46,963 bases of DNA, taken from Clostridiales bacterium. GTDB taxonomy: Bacteria > Bacillota > Clostridia > Christensenellales > Pumilibacteraceae. The number at the start of each line of letters is the position of its first letter. Position 1 is the first letter of the stretch. Both the position numbers and the translations under genes were made by a program. This document shows positions 8,071 through 18,600 of this stretch, one piece after another. The notes beneath the pieces are model-generated. The model searched no databases. It was not told the DNA's origin and worked only from the letters and a program-made list of their open reading frames with translations. The stretch spans positions 1 to 46,963 of the forward strand of contig JAFLVI010000006.1 of NCBI GenBank assembly GCA_022508405.1. Reading direction: 5' to 3'.

Positions 8071-9585
8071 TTAGCGTTTAGGCTTCATTGTCGGGAATAG
8101 AATAACATCCCTAATCGACGCGCTGTCCGTAAGCAGCATGACCATGCGGTCTATGCCTATGCCCAGTCCGCCGGTGGGCGGCATGCCGTACTCCAACGCT
8201 TCCACAAAGTCGTCGTCGGCGGCTTGCGCGTCTTCGCTGCCCTTTTTCATCATTGCGCGCTGCGTTTCAAACCGTTTGGCTTGATCGAGCGGGTCGTTAA
8301 GCTCGGAGTAAGCGTTGCCGCCTTCCCAGCCGTTTATAAAGAATTCAAAACGGTAAGTCAATCCGTTATCGTCACGCTTGGCAAGCGGCGAAATCTCTAT
8401 CGGGTACCCCGTGACAAACGTGGGCTGGATGAGCGTGCTTTCCACAAGCTTGTCAAACGCCACGTACATGCATTCGGCGGCGTTTTTGTCGCCTTCGGGA
8501 TCGAGCCCCAAACGCTTGAGTTCGGCTTGCGCCTGCTCCTTGGTGAGCGACATAAAGTCCACGCCCACCGTTTCCTTTACTATATCGCGCATGGTGACGC
8601 GCCGCCACGGCGTGGAAAGATCTATCTCCCTGCCTTGATATGTGATTTTGTCGCCCAGCCCGATTGCATGCGCCGCCGCAAGATAAATATCTTCCGTGCG
8701 CTTCATCATGTCGTAGTAGTTGCCGTAAGCTTGGTACAGCTCGATCATGGTAAACTCGGGATTGTGCTTTATGTCCATGCCCTCGTTGCGGAAGTTTCTG
8801 CCAAGCTCGTACACGCGCTCCAATCCGCCTACTATAAGCCGCTTAAGATACAGCTCGGGCGCAATGCGCATGTACATATCAAGGTCGAGCGTGTTGTGGT
8901 GCGTAATGAACGGACGCGCCGCCGCACCGCCCGCAACCGTGTTGAGAATGGGCGTTTCCACTTCCAAAAATCCGTCCGCGTCCAAGTAGCTTCGCACGGC
9001 GGAAATTATCTTGCTGCGCTTGATAAACGTGTCCTTGACCTCGGAATTTACAATAAGGTCGAGATAACGCTTGCGGTAGCGAATATCGTTGTCCTTGAGC
9101 CCGTGCCACTTTTCGGGAAGGGGCGTAAGCGACTTTGACAAAAGCGTAAGCTTTTTTACCGCAACCGAAACTTCGCCGCGGTGTGTAACAAACACATCGC
9201 CGGTAACGCCGATTATGTCGCCTATGTCTATTTGTTTTTTAAACCCGTCGTAGTCATCCGCGCCGAGGTTGTCCGACTTAACGTAAATCTGGATCTGCCC
9301 CGACCTGTCGAGCAAGTGTCCAAAGCTTGCCTTGCCCATGATGCGCTTGCTCATAAGCCGTCCCGCAATGGAAACGGTTTTTCCTTCTTGCGGCGCGGAA
9401 GTAATATCCGCGGCATGCGCGTCCACCGGAAACTCGGTTATTTTAAACGGGTCGGCATTTTTTTCGCACAGCGCTTGCAGCTTGCCCAGCCGCACAGCCT
9501 TTAAGGCGTCTATATCCTGTTCGACTTGTTCGCCGATGTTTTGACCGTTGTTCTGTTCTGCCATAGTATCCTTTACCTTTTGCAC
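8071..9585 (-). CDS. lysS: Lysyl-tRNA synthetase (class II)
   Basis: FRNEGMDIKHNPEFTMIELYQAYGNY and GLGIGIDRMVMLLTDSASIRDVILFPTMKP motifs. Confidence 0.97.
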   Translation of the reverse strand: MQKVKDTMAEQNNGQNIGEQVEQDIDALKAVRLGKLQALCEKNADPFKITEFPVDAHAADITSAPQEGKTVSIAGRLMSKRIMGKASFGHLLDRSGQIQIYVKSDNLGADDYDGFKKQIDIGDIIGVTGDVFVTHRGEVSVAVKKLTLLSKSLTPLPEKWHGLKDNDIRYRKRYLDLIVNSEVKDTFIKRSKIISAVRSYLDADGFLEVETPILNTVAGGAAARPFITHHNTLDLDMYMRIAPELYLKRLIVGGLERVYELGRNFRNEGMDIKHNPEFTMIELYQAYGNYYDMMKRTEDIYLAAAHAIGLGDKITYQGREIDLSTPWRRVTMRDIVKETVGVDFMSLTKEQAQAELKRLGLDPEGDKNAAECMYVAFDKLVESTLIQPTFVTGYPIEISPLAKRDDNGLTYRFEFFINGWEGGNAYSELNDPLDQAKRFETQRAMMKKGSEDAQAADDDFVEALEYGMPPTGGLGIGIDRMVMLLTDSASIRDVILFPTMKPKR

Positions 9586-9596
9586 CGGATTATGTT

Positions 9597-10349
9597 CTAC
9601 TTTTTGACCGCTTTTTTGTCGACGACTATGTTGACTATTTTAAACAGCAAATCGCCCACCATGACCACGTCGTTTTCCGCCTTGTTAAGTAACGCCGCAC
9701 CGACGCGCGACTCGTTGGAGATTCTGCCGTTGAGCGCGTCCGCCTCGTGTGAGCCGACAATGGTGTAGACCTTGAGCCCTTCGCACTTAGATTTGTCGAT
9801 TTTGTTGCGTACCTTAACCTTGTTGGCAAGCTCCGCATCGGAAAAGCCCTTATCCAAAAGGTCTTCCTTTTTGTAGCGTTTGGAAGAAAGCAGTTCGCCG
9901 CCGGCCGTCATAAAATCTTCGTCCGTGAGCTCGGCCAATATGCCTTGACGGTAAGAACCGCGCATATCGTTGACGGACATGCGGGTCAAAAACCCCGCAA
10001 TAATATCGGTGCGAGTAAAACCGCACTTTTCCATAGCAGCGAGACCGTCCTCTACATCGGCTTCTATCACTTCCACGGCACAACCTATGGAAACGACGTC
10101 GTCGTTGATAGACTTTTCGTCCAAGACTTTGGCGCCGGCAATCTTTTCCATAATGGAATCCATTTCGTTTTGAAGCTTGGCCTGATTTTCGCGCGCTATA
10201 TGATATTCTGCGTTTTCCGATAAGTCGCCTTGCGCACGCGCGGCTGCGATTTCCTCGACAATGGCGGGCATCTCCACATTTTTAATCTGCTCAAGCCGTT
10301 CTTCCAGTTCGCGCTTGCCTTGCGCAGTCATAATATATTCTTTGGGCAT
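9597..10349 (-). CDS. greA: Transcription elongation factor GreA with internal ~92-aa insertion
   Basis: N-terminal coiled coil ending GDLSENAEYHIARENQ and C-terminal YTIVGSHEADALNGRISNESRVGAALLNKAENDVV; 250 aa against ~158 for typical GreA. Confidence 0.9.
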   Translation of the reverse strand: MPKEYIMTAQGKRELEERLEQIKNVEMPAIVEEIAAARAQGDLSENAEYHIARENQAKLQNEMDSIMEKIAGAKVLDEKSINDDVVSIGCAVEVIEADVEDGLAAMEKCGFTRTDIIAGFLTRMSVNDMRGSYRQGILAELTDEDFMTAGGELLSSKRYKKEDLLDKGFSDAELANKVKVRNKIDKSKCEGLKVYTIVGSHEADALNGRISNESRVGAALLNKAENDVVMVGDLLFKIVNIVVDKKAVKK

Positions 10350-10375
10350 AATAAACTCCTTGCCTATTTATTCAG

Positions 10376-10531
10376 TAATCGAAGATTTAGTGACGCGTCA
10401 AGATTGCGTAGAAAATTTTTGTTATACGAAGGATATATATTGGCGACGTAGTGGCGCTACGGTGGCAATATATATACGCACGAATCGCAAAAATTTACAG
10501 CAAGATTGACGTACGAACTTAATCGAAGATT
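10376..10531. repeat. MITE-like imperfect palindrome flanked by 12-bp direct repeats (TAATCGAAGATT)
   Basis: Direct repeats at 10376-10387 and 10520-10531; inside, ~65-nt imperfect inverted arms around CGTAG-TGGCG-CTACG. Confidence 0.55.
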
Positions 10532-10728
10532 CCAATATATTATAACCAATAGCCTTAAATTAGTCAAGCAATTATCCAATTCAGAATTCGGAATTCGACC
10601 GGAATTATTTTTTGTTGAAATAAAGCGTACGACAAAGCGGACTAGGCTGCCCGCCGTTACTAAATCTTTTGTAATAAACTGTCGAAAACGGACATATATT
10701 ATACAACCGCTAAAAATTAGGGGGCAAT

Positions 10729-10995
10729 ATGACGAACAATGACAGCAAGAACGCCCGCGCCGTAAACTTAGGCAGGTACATAGCACAAACCGAATGCACA
10801 GTGCGCGACGCGGCAAAGCACTTTTGTATAGGCAAATCAACGGTACACAAGGACGTAACAGAAAGATTGCCTAAGCACGATCCCGAGCTATTCGAGCGCG
10901 TGCGCAAAATCCTTGACTACAACCTAAGCGTGCGCCACCTTCGCGGCGGCGAAGCCACCAAGCAGAAATGCGCGCATAACAAACCTGCGGAATAA
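10729..10995 (+). CDS. spoIIID: Sporulation transcriptional regulator SpoIIID
   Basis: Homologous pattern to SpoIIID: GRYIAQTECTVRDAAKHFCIGKSTVHKDVTERLPKHDPELFERVRKILDYNLSVRHLRGGEATKQK. Confidence 0.95.
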   Translation: MTNNDSKNARAVNLGRYIAQTECTVRDAAKHFCIGKSTVHKDVTERLPKHDPELFERVRKILDYNLSVRHLRGGEATKQKCAHNKPAE

Positions 10996-11052
10996 ACAAC
11001 TTTTTGCCGAAACTGTTATAATACTCGCCTTTTACGACAAACCCCGACACAA

Positions 11053-11088
11053 AAAATCTGCCACAAGCTTTTGCCTGCGGCAGATTTT
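11053..11088. terminator. Bidirectional terminator between convergent spoIIID and prs
   Basis: AAAATCTGCC/GGCAGATTTT stem with A-tract and T-tract. Confidence 0.8.
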
Positions 11089-11110
11089 GTTTTTACTTTT
11101 TTTTGATTTA

Positions 11111-12076
11111 TCAGTCGTACAGCTTGGACACGGGCATGTCCGCAAAAATGCACGATATTGCCGCGGCAAATATGGGCGCGACCGACACGGTGATAAACTT
11201 GTCCAGCTTTTTCTCTTCCGGCAGTTCTATTGTGTCCAGCATGAACAGCTTTTTGATAACCGAGTTTTCCAGCCTTTCTATAGCGGGACCGGACAGCACG
11301 GGGTGGGTGCAGCATGCGTACACGTCGGTTGCGCCGCCCACTTCCACCAGCGCTTTTGCGCCTTGCACAATAGTGCCTGCGGTATCTATCATGTCGTCGA
11401 GTATAAGGCAACGCTTACCCTTTACGTCGCCGATAATGTTCATGACTTCCATGACGTTGGCTTTGGGTCTTCTTTTGTCCACAATGGCGAGCGTCTTGTT
11501 AAGCTTTTGCGCCATTTGCCTAGCCCGTCCTACAGAGCCTACGTCGGGCGAAACAACAACAAGGTCGTCCCCCGCTTCCTTTATAAAATCTTCGCCGGCG
11601 ATAGCCTTTGCGAGTATGGGCGCGCCCAAAAGGTGGTCCACCGGAATATTGAAAAAGCCTTGTATCTGCGACGCGTGCAAGTCCATGGTGAGTATTCTGT
11701 CCGCGCCGGCAGTGGTAAGAAGGTCTGCCACAAGCTTGGCGGTAATGGGGTCGCGTGCGCGGGCTTTTCTGTCCTGCCTAGCATAGCCGAAGTACGGGAT
11801 TACCGCAGTTATTCTGCCCGCCGAAGCGCGCTTGAGCGCGTCGATCATTACGAGCAATTCCATAAGATTGTCGTTGGTGGGAATGGACGTGGACTGGATT
11901 ACAAACACGTCGCAGCCGCGAACGGATTCGCCTATTGTTACCGAGATTTCGCCGTCGCTGAACTTGCCGACTTCCGCGCTGGAAAGTCTCATGCGCATGT
12001 TGTCGGCGATTGACTGCGCAAGCGCCTTGCACGAGTTTCCGCAAAACAACTTAACCTTATTTCCGTGTGCTATCAT
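11111..12076 (-). CDS. prs: Ribose-phosphate pyrophosphokinase
   Basis: [59 protein letters not shown] motifs. Confidence 0.97.
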   Translation of the reverse strand: MIAHGNKVKLFCGNSCKALAQSIADNMRMRLSSAEVGKFSDGEISVTIGESVRGCDVFVIQSTSIPTNDNLMELLVMIDALKRASAGRITAVIPYFGYARQDRKARARDPITAKLVADLLTTAGADRILTMDLHASQIQGFFNIPVDHLLGAPILAKAIAGEDFIKEAGDDLVVVSPDVGSVGRARQMAQKLNKTLAIVDKRRPKANVMEVMNIIGDVKGKRCLILDDMIDTAGTIVQGAKALVEVGGATDVYACCTHPVLSGPAIERLENSVIKKLFMLDTIELPEEKKLDKFITVSVAPIFAAAISCIFADMPVSKLYD

Positions 12077-12105
12077 TTGTTGCCTCCAAATGGTTTTAGA
12101 TAATT

Positions 12106-13350
12106 CTATTTCGGCTGTTCGCCGTTGTCAACATTGTTGTCCGAATTATGCGCAAGCTCTTCCGTGTTTTCGGTGTCGCTTGCGTCGCCGTCTATAATGC
12201 CTTCCGAGTCCTGCACCAGTCTGTATGCGCCGGTCTCGCTGCCCACAGGCGGCGCGTACATATTGCCCGCCCAGTGCGGAATGTTTACTTGCCGCGCACG
12301 CGCGATTGCCAAGGCTTCTGCCGGTACTCCGTCCGTGACTGTGGAGCCCGCCGCGATAAACGCGCGATCGGCAATATGCACGGGCGCAACTATATTTGCG
12401 TTTGAGCCTATAAACACGCGATTGCCCACAATGGATTTGTACTTGTTCTTGCCGTCATAGTTGGCAAAAACCACGCCGCAACCCACGTTGCATTCCTTAC
12501 CCAACTCAGCGTCGCCTATATACGAAAGATGACTTACCTTACTGCCGTCGCCTATTACGCAGCTTTTAAGCTCAACAAAGTCGCCTATGCGGCACTCCTT
12601 GCCGATTACGCTGTTGGGACGAATGTACGCAAACGGGCCTACGCGCGTCCCTTCGCCTACAATACTGGAATAAAGCCGCGAACTGTCCACGCGCGCGCCG
12701 CTTCCGATTATGCAGTTTTCTATATAGTTGTTAGGCATGATATGCGCGTCGGCTTTGATTATGGTTTTGCCTTTGATAAAGTTGTACGGCTCTATTACCG
12801 CGCCGCGCTCGATAACAACGTCGCAATCAATATACACATTGTTGTAATCGGTGATTAAAACGCCGTTGCTTGCGTGAAAGTTAAGTATTCTGCGCTTTAG
12901 CGCGTCAGTTATGCGCGACAAGCTTTCGCACGACTCCACCGCTTCAAACTCCCCGCTTCCGGACGGAGTTTGCGCAAACAGAGTTTGAATGCCGTAAAGG
13001 TACTCGGTTTTGTACACAGTGCCGCGCGGCAGTGTGACTGCGTTAAGATTTTTTTCGTTGAGTTGACGAATGGCCGTTTCCACCGTTTTGGCGGTGATAA
13101 GCGGTGCGTCGCAGTACAGCACCACCGTTATCGGCTTGGTGCGGTCTATAAGCGGCTTTATCTTTTCCGCAATATTGATTACCGTGGACGCTTCAACCGT
13201 TTGGCACGGAACATTAAGCGTGCCCGCCACCCAATTCTCCAGCGTTTTGCCGAGCACGGGAAGGTTCCACACGTCGCCGAGTTTGTTGTTTTTTACGCGG
13301 AGTATTACTCCGTTAATGCCTATATTAACCATACTCAAATTATATACCAA
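12106..13350 (-). CDS. glmU: GlmU-like protein: left-handed beta-helix acetyltransferase domain intact, N-terminal uridyltransferase domain degenerate
   Basis: C-terminal hexapeptide repeats and [30 protein letters not shown]; glmU-prs gene order; N-terminus lacks LAAGxGTRM signature. Confidence 0.88.
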   Translation of the reverse strand: MVYNLSMVNIGINGVILRVKNNKLGDVWNLPVLGKTLENWVAGTLNVPCQTVEASTVINIAEKIKPLIDRTKPITVVLYCDAPLITAKTVETAIRQLNEKNLNAVTLPRGTVYKTEYLYGIQTLFAQTPSGSGEFEAVESCESLSRITDALKRRILNFHASNGVLITDYNNVYIDCDVVIERGAVIEPYNFIKGKTIIKADAHIMPNNYIENCIIGSGARVDSSRLYSSIVGEGTRVGPFAYIRPNSVIGKECRIGDFVELKSCVIGDGSKVSHLSYIGDAELGKECNVGCGVVFANYDGKNKYKSIVGNRVFIGSNANIVAPVHIADRAFIAAGSTVTDGVPAEALAIARARQVNIPHWAGNMYAPPVGSETGAYRLVQDSEGIIDGDASDTENTEELAHNSDNNVDNGEQPK

Positions 13351-13386
13351 AAATATATATTAGTCAAACGTTTACAATTCGTCCGA

Positions 13387-14964
13387 TTACAGCGTTGCAA
13401 TATATTCGTCATACGTCACCGGACGGTCGTACGACTTGACGCCGTTTTCTATTATTATTATGCGGTTGGCAACGGACGACATAATTTCTTCGTCCGCCGT
13501 GATGAACAGAATGGGCGCTTTAAAATTGATCATGCCCTTGTTAAGCGAGGTTATGCTCTCCAAATCGAGATGGTTAGTCGGCTCGTCAAAGATTAAGAAG
13601 TTGGGCGAAAGTAGCATCATGCGCGCAAGCATGCAACGCGCCTTTTCCCCGCCCGACAACACGTTTGCCGGCTTTAACGCTTCGTCGCCCGAAAATAAGA
13701 GTCTGCCCAGCCACGACCTAAGGTATTCTTGTTCGTGATTTTCCGACCACTGGTCTATCCACTTTACCAGCGACATGGCGCAGCCGTCAAAATACTTATC
13801 GTAGTTTTGCGGCATGTATGCGGGCTTTATGGTCTTGCCCCAAATCACCCTGCCCGAATCGGGCTTGCTGTCGCCGAATATGCAGTCGAACAGCTCCGCC
13901 ACCACTCTGCCGTTGTCCGTTAAAAATCCTATCTTGTCGTCACGCGACACGGTGAAAGTGACGTTCTCGAAAAAACCTTTTTTGGTAAGCTTTTCCACAC
14001 GCAGAATATCGTTGCCGGGGTCGCGCTCAAACTTGTAGTCAATATACGGATATTTGCGCGAGGACGGCTTGATGTCCTCCACGACGATTTTGTCAAGCTC
14101 ACGCTTGCGGCTTGTGGCCTGCTTGGACTTACTGGCGTTGGCGGAGAACCGCGCAATAAACTCCCGTAATTCTTTTATGCGCTGTTCGGCCTTTTTGTTA
14201 GCTTCTTTTTGCTGGCGCAATATCAGCTGGGACGATTCGTACCAAAAGTCGTAGTTTCCCACAAACATGTTTATTGCCGAATAGTCCACGTCGCAAATGT
14301 GCGTGCACACTTGGTTTAAAAAGTGACGGTTGTGCGACACGACAAGCACGGTGGCGTCCTCGAGCGATTTAATATACTCCTGCAACCACCTGACCGTCTT
14401 TATGTCTAAGTTGTTGGTAGGCTCGTCCAAAAGCAAAATGTCCGGCTTGCCGAAAAGACACTGCGCAATAAGCACCTTAACCTTGAGTTTGGGCTCGACG
14501 TCGCGCATATCGATATCGAATAAATCCTGCGGAATGCCGATGCTGTTTAAAAGCGTTTCGGCGTCTATTTCGCACTCGTAACCGCCGAGCTCGCCGTACT
14601 TGGTTTCCAGCTCGGCGGCGATATTGCCGTCTTCTTCGGAAAAGTCCTCTTTTGCGTACAGGATTTCGCGCTTGCGCCTGATGTCGCTAAGCTCCTTATG
14701 CCCGCAAATGACCGCCTCGCGCACTGTATAATCGTCGTACGCGTTTTGGTTCTGCTCAAGTACGGACATGCGCTCGCCCTTGCCTATTGTGATTTCGCCC
14801 TTGCTCGGTTCGATCTTGCCCGACAAAAGCTTAAGGAATGTGGACTTGCCCGCGCCGTTTGCGCCGATTATGCCGTAGCAGTTGCCGCCGGAAAACTTGA
14901 TACTCACGTTTTCAAACAGCACGCGCGTGCCGAACTGCAATTTTACGTTTTGTACGTTAATCAT
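13387..14964 (-). CDS. ABC-F family ATPase (YkpA/YbiT-like)
   Basis: Two ABC modules: GIIGANGAGKSTFLKLL, LLLDEPTNNLD, LSGGEKARCMLARMMLL, LIFDEPTNHLD; no transmembrane segments. Confidence 0.93.
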   Translation of the reverse strand: MINVQNVKLQFGTRVLFENVSIKFSGGNCYGIIGANGAGKSTFLKLLSGKIEPSKGEITIGKGERMSVLEQNQNAYDDYTVREAVICGHKELSDIRRKREILYAKEDFSEEDGNIAAELETKYGELGGYECEIDAETLLNSIGIPQDLFDIDMRDVEPKLKVKVLIAQCLFGKPDILLLDEPTNNLDIKTVRWLQEYIKSLEDATVLVVSHNRHFLNQVCTHICDVDYSAINMFVGNYDFWYESSQLILRQQKEANKKAEQRIKELREFIARFSANASKSKQATSRKRELDKIVVEDIKPSSRKYPYIDYKFERDPGNDILRVEKLTKKGFFENVTFTVSRDDKIGFLTDNGRVVAELFDCIFGDSKPDSGRVIWGKTIKPAYMPQNYDKYFDGCAMSLVKWIDQWSENHEQEYLRSWLGRLLFSGDEALKPANVLSGGEKARCMLARMMLLSPNFLIFDEPTNHLDLESITSLNKGMINFKAPILFITADEEIMSSVANRIIIIENGVKSYDRPVTYDEYIATL

Positions 14965-15067
14965 TAAATCTGTTTCCTATATTCTTTTTTAAGCATAAAT
15001 ATTATACCATGTTCAAAAGTAAAAGTACACTGTTTTAACCGCATTTGCGCAAACTTAAAATCAAATA

Positions 15068-15095
15068 AAAAGACCTTGTTTTTGCAAGGTCTTTT
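15068..15095. terminator. Hairpin terminator in ABC-F upstream region
   Basis: AAAAGACCTTG / CAAGGTCTTTT, T-tracts on both strands. Confidence 0.7.
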
Positions 15096-15175
15096 TTGAT
15101 TATTAGTTTGTAATTCAGAACGCGCTTTTATGGCGTAGGCGCACGCAAGAGAAGGAAGTCCGAGCGCCGACCGAC

Positions 15176-15205
15176 GGGAGTTTACTTAATAGGTAAATGA
15201 CCGAG
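15176..15205. repeat. Copy 2 of hairpin element GGGAG-TTTAC-N7-GTAAA-TGACCGAG
   Basis: See 8001-8029; also enclosed by outer stem TTTTATGGCG...CGCCATAAAA. Confidence 0.65.
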
Positions 15206-15255
15206 TGTGGCGCGAAGGCTGACGCACTATGGCGTGATGCATCCGCCATAAAAGT

Positions 15256-15501
15256 GTCTTCGACACATAGTGCTTTACGCAGGAAGGACACAAACGTCTT
15301 ACGCCTGTCCCACCCCACTGACTATGCAGGTGAAGCACCCATTACGGTCAAATCTTACGGGATTGGGCATAAAAAACATAAGAAAAGACCCTACTTGGTA
15401 GTAAGGTCTCTCACATTTTTGACTATGTTGGTATTGCCTATCGGCACTGGGCCTTGCAAGCAATTTTTGTCCTCCCTGCGTAAAGCACCTGTGTCGAAGA
15501 C
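15256..15501. repeat. ~33-bp imperfect inverted repeats (15256-15289 and 15469-15501)
   Basis: GTCTTCGACACATAGTGCTTTACGCAGGAAGGAC versus reverse complement GTCTTCGACACAGGTGCTTTACGCAGGGAGGAC. Confidence 0.7.
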
Positions 15502-15520
15502 ATATAATGAAAAACCTTAC
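15386..15520 (-). ncRNA. Structured leader/small RNA with competing antiterminator and terminator
   Basis: 5' GTAAGGTTTTTC pairs with GAGAGACCTTAC, whose ACCTTACT also forms terminator stem AGACCTTACT-ACCA-AGTAGGGTCT followed by a T-rich tract. Confidence 0.6.
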
Positions 15521-15526
15521 GAATGT

Positions 15527-15555
15527 ATTATAGCACAACACAGTCAGGTTTTCAA
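15527..15555 (-). promoter_or_regulatory. Sigma-A-type promoter TTGAAA-N17-TATAAT
   Basis: -35 at 15550-15555, -10 at 15527-15532, extended -10 TGC. Confidence 0.75.
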
Positions 15556-15605
15556 CTAAAATCGGCTTATTATTTGTTCTTTATTAAATTTAGCCAAGAA
15601 TGATA

Positions 15606-18600
15606 TCAAACTAATCCCAAATGCTTTCTGTTAAAATCTTTTATCGAATGTAAACTATCATCAAATTTCACATCATAATCCTGAAATTCAGTCAACCCAC
15701 AAGACGTAATCCATAAATGATGTAATTGTATTTTATTTGATGTCAATTCTTCGATTCTCTCTGGATAATACTGGTTAATAATGTTGAACATGATTATATT
15801 GAAATCCTCATTAACCCCATAGAAATCATGAGGGTCTCCATTATTAAGTCTTTTTACCACTTGTAATAAAATATGTAAATAAGTTTCAACACTTATATAA
15901 TCATAAAAGTTATCCAACAACAAATCCAAACCGCTACCATGCAAGCCATATCGGTTAGCAACTATTACATATGGTACGATAACGTTTTGCACAAATTTTT
16001 CCTTATCTACATCATTTAATATCTCCCCAACTTTTATTAGAAAGCAGTATGTAGAAGAATAATCCTGTTTCGTATATGTATCCAATAATTCAATAGCTTG
16101 AACCGAAAGTCCTTGTTTACGCACAGTATCCATAATTGCAAGTTCTGCGCTCTCTTGTGCTTTATTTATTGCACTAGAATATACAGGCACGTCTTGTTTA
16201 ACTTCGTCACGAGGGTATTTTTTTAGTAACTCATCTCTAATCTTTGCATCACTGAATTTTGTAGCTATTTTGTGATTCGAATCGGCTAAAAAACCCAATT
16301 GATTTGTTCCGCGCTTTTTCTTACTTTCTATATTTTCATTTATCCAGGCATTTAAAAGCCTTTGTATTTCGGTTAATTCTTCATCACTATAGTTAATGTA
16401 ATTCAATGAATCAATCAATTCATTTAGTAGACATTCTCTCCAATAATGAAAATCATCCGTGGTATTATGCAACTCAAACAAAGCATCGACAAATCGCCAC
16501 CCTAATTGTAATGCTGTTCTAAATATACTACTATCTACACTATTAGCAGCACGATTATCTCCAATTTTTTCTGCCTCATCCGATATGGACAAAATACTAA
16601 TCCCATGTTTAAACTTATTTTCCGATGTTGGTAATTTGTCAAACCATTTAAAAACATCGTACAGAGAATAATCTTTATGATTTACATAGCCGATTATTTT
16701 GACTGAGTTCATTTTAGTAGTCTGTTCCGCATAAGCCACAAGACCACATTGCTTCAATTCATCTATTATGGCGTTGCAAACATAACTAGCATTTGAATAG
16801 TCATCATTCCATACACTTCCTTTCTTTCCTATCCAATAATCAGCAATTACCTTTATAGACTCAATTTCTTCTGCTATTCTAAAAAGCTGCAAATAATTGC
16901 TGTTAAATTTTGCCGGTAAAGAATCAAGCCCAATATATATAGGCAAAATGCGAGAGCAAAACTCTTTAAGTTTGGACCTATCCCAATTGTCACTATAAGT
17001 CGAAACCACAATCTTCTCTAAAAAATCAATAGTATCACGAGAATTTATATCAGACACTGAGCCCATTCCGTGTTTATTAGCAAAATAAGTCATTTCATAT
17101 ACATATTCCACTAAATCTTCCGATATCTCATCATCATAAAAAACTCTAAATATTTTATTTGCTATCTCTACGAGCCTTTTCGCCGGAAAATAACCTCTGT
17201 CTCCTTGCTTAATATAATTATCACTTAAGAGTTCATCATATAATTTCGATAATTCTTCTTTATTAGAATCACTTACTTTATTGTATATGCAAAAAAGTAA
17301 TTTAACAAAATAGCCAATTCTTTGCGAATCAAATTGAAAAACATCTTTAGCCATTATTTCCTGCTTTCTTTCGTATATGACATTAATTAAATCGTCATCT
17401 TGAAGCCCATTAAAAATTAGAGCGCAGCAAATATCAATCAATGAAAACAACGATACACCTGTATTTCGAAAACAATTACTAAGCCTAATTAGAACATTTT
17501 GTTTTACTTGCGTTACAATGTTATGAATATAATCATACAAGTCTCGTTTATAGTAATGCTGAAATGTCAATGTCGTCTCGATATCATCTTCACAAACATA
17601 CTGCTTTGATGCCTCAAGCCACCCAGAAATAAAGTCAGCATAGCCATGCGTTTCCTCCCACTCATCATCAAATCTGCAATTCTGTCTATAAACTCTACAA
17701 ATGTAACCTATTTTTCGAATCGTTTCTTCCGCTGTAGAATTTTTCATTACATTCACAAACTGAGAATCGGATAATCCACCTAAATATTCATTATATACTT
17801 TTTGCCCTCTCTCATATTCACCTCGTACTATCAAAACGTATATATCTCGTGCTATTATTTCAAAATCCTTCTTGTAATCCAACATATACTTTTCTGCAGA
17901 AAATAATTCATCATCATTGTTTACAAAACGCTCATTAGTCAATTCATTATATTCCAGGCAATTTACATATTGAAATAATGTATTAAATGCTAAATTTAAC
18001 TTAATCATGCAATCAATGGATTTTGAACTATAGGCCGCTTCAAAAAGCATCGCAAACTGTTCTACAAGCTTCATCACAGGTACATTGAATAATGTGGATT
18101 TCATAATATAATCGGATGTATATAAATCAATGCTTTTGTCATTACAACACTCAAACAACGCATCAAATAAGTAATTATACCTTAATCCACACAAATCATC
18201 ATACGTATTTATAATATTCTCAAATCTTTGTACAATATTAGCACAGTTTCTATTTTGGCTACACCTATCCTTAAAGTATAATCTGACATCATTGTGAAAT
18301 GCATAAAAACCATTTACGTCCTCTTGCAATAACGGATACAAACGACACAAACAATCACCGACTGTCACCTCATCTTCTTCGCAAAGCTTCGCAACATCTC
18401 TCAATTTTATTTTTTGCGTGACAAATGCAAATATTGCCACTACTTTATTTAGTAATGAGCTTGACTGCAACGAATTAAATATCCATTCATAATACTTACT
18501 GATTTCACAATTTAATTTTCTCTTAATTAGTTCATCGACTAATTCTTCATATTGATAATGTTCAGCCTTGAGCTCCTCAATTGCAAAGAGAACATTAAGG

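Noticed and set aside
8224-9138. 304-aa plus-strand ORF opposite lysS
   Set aside because: Long only because the GC-rich coding strand suppresses antisense stops; no family features.
10376-10531. T-box leader for lysS/greA
   Set aside because: CTACGGTGGCAA on the plus strand loosely resembles AGGGTGGNACC, but it is on the wrong strand for greA-lysS and lacks the rest of the T-box architecture.
15197-15559. 120-aa and opposing 67/80-aa ORFs in the ABC-F upstream region
   Set aside because: They overlap hairpins, terminators and inverted repeats; better explained as structured non-coding sequence.
15068-15560. CRISPR array
   Set aside because: Repeats are inverted, few and unevenly spaced; no direct-repeat/spacer periodicity and no cas genes in the window.
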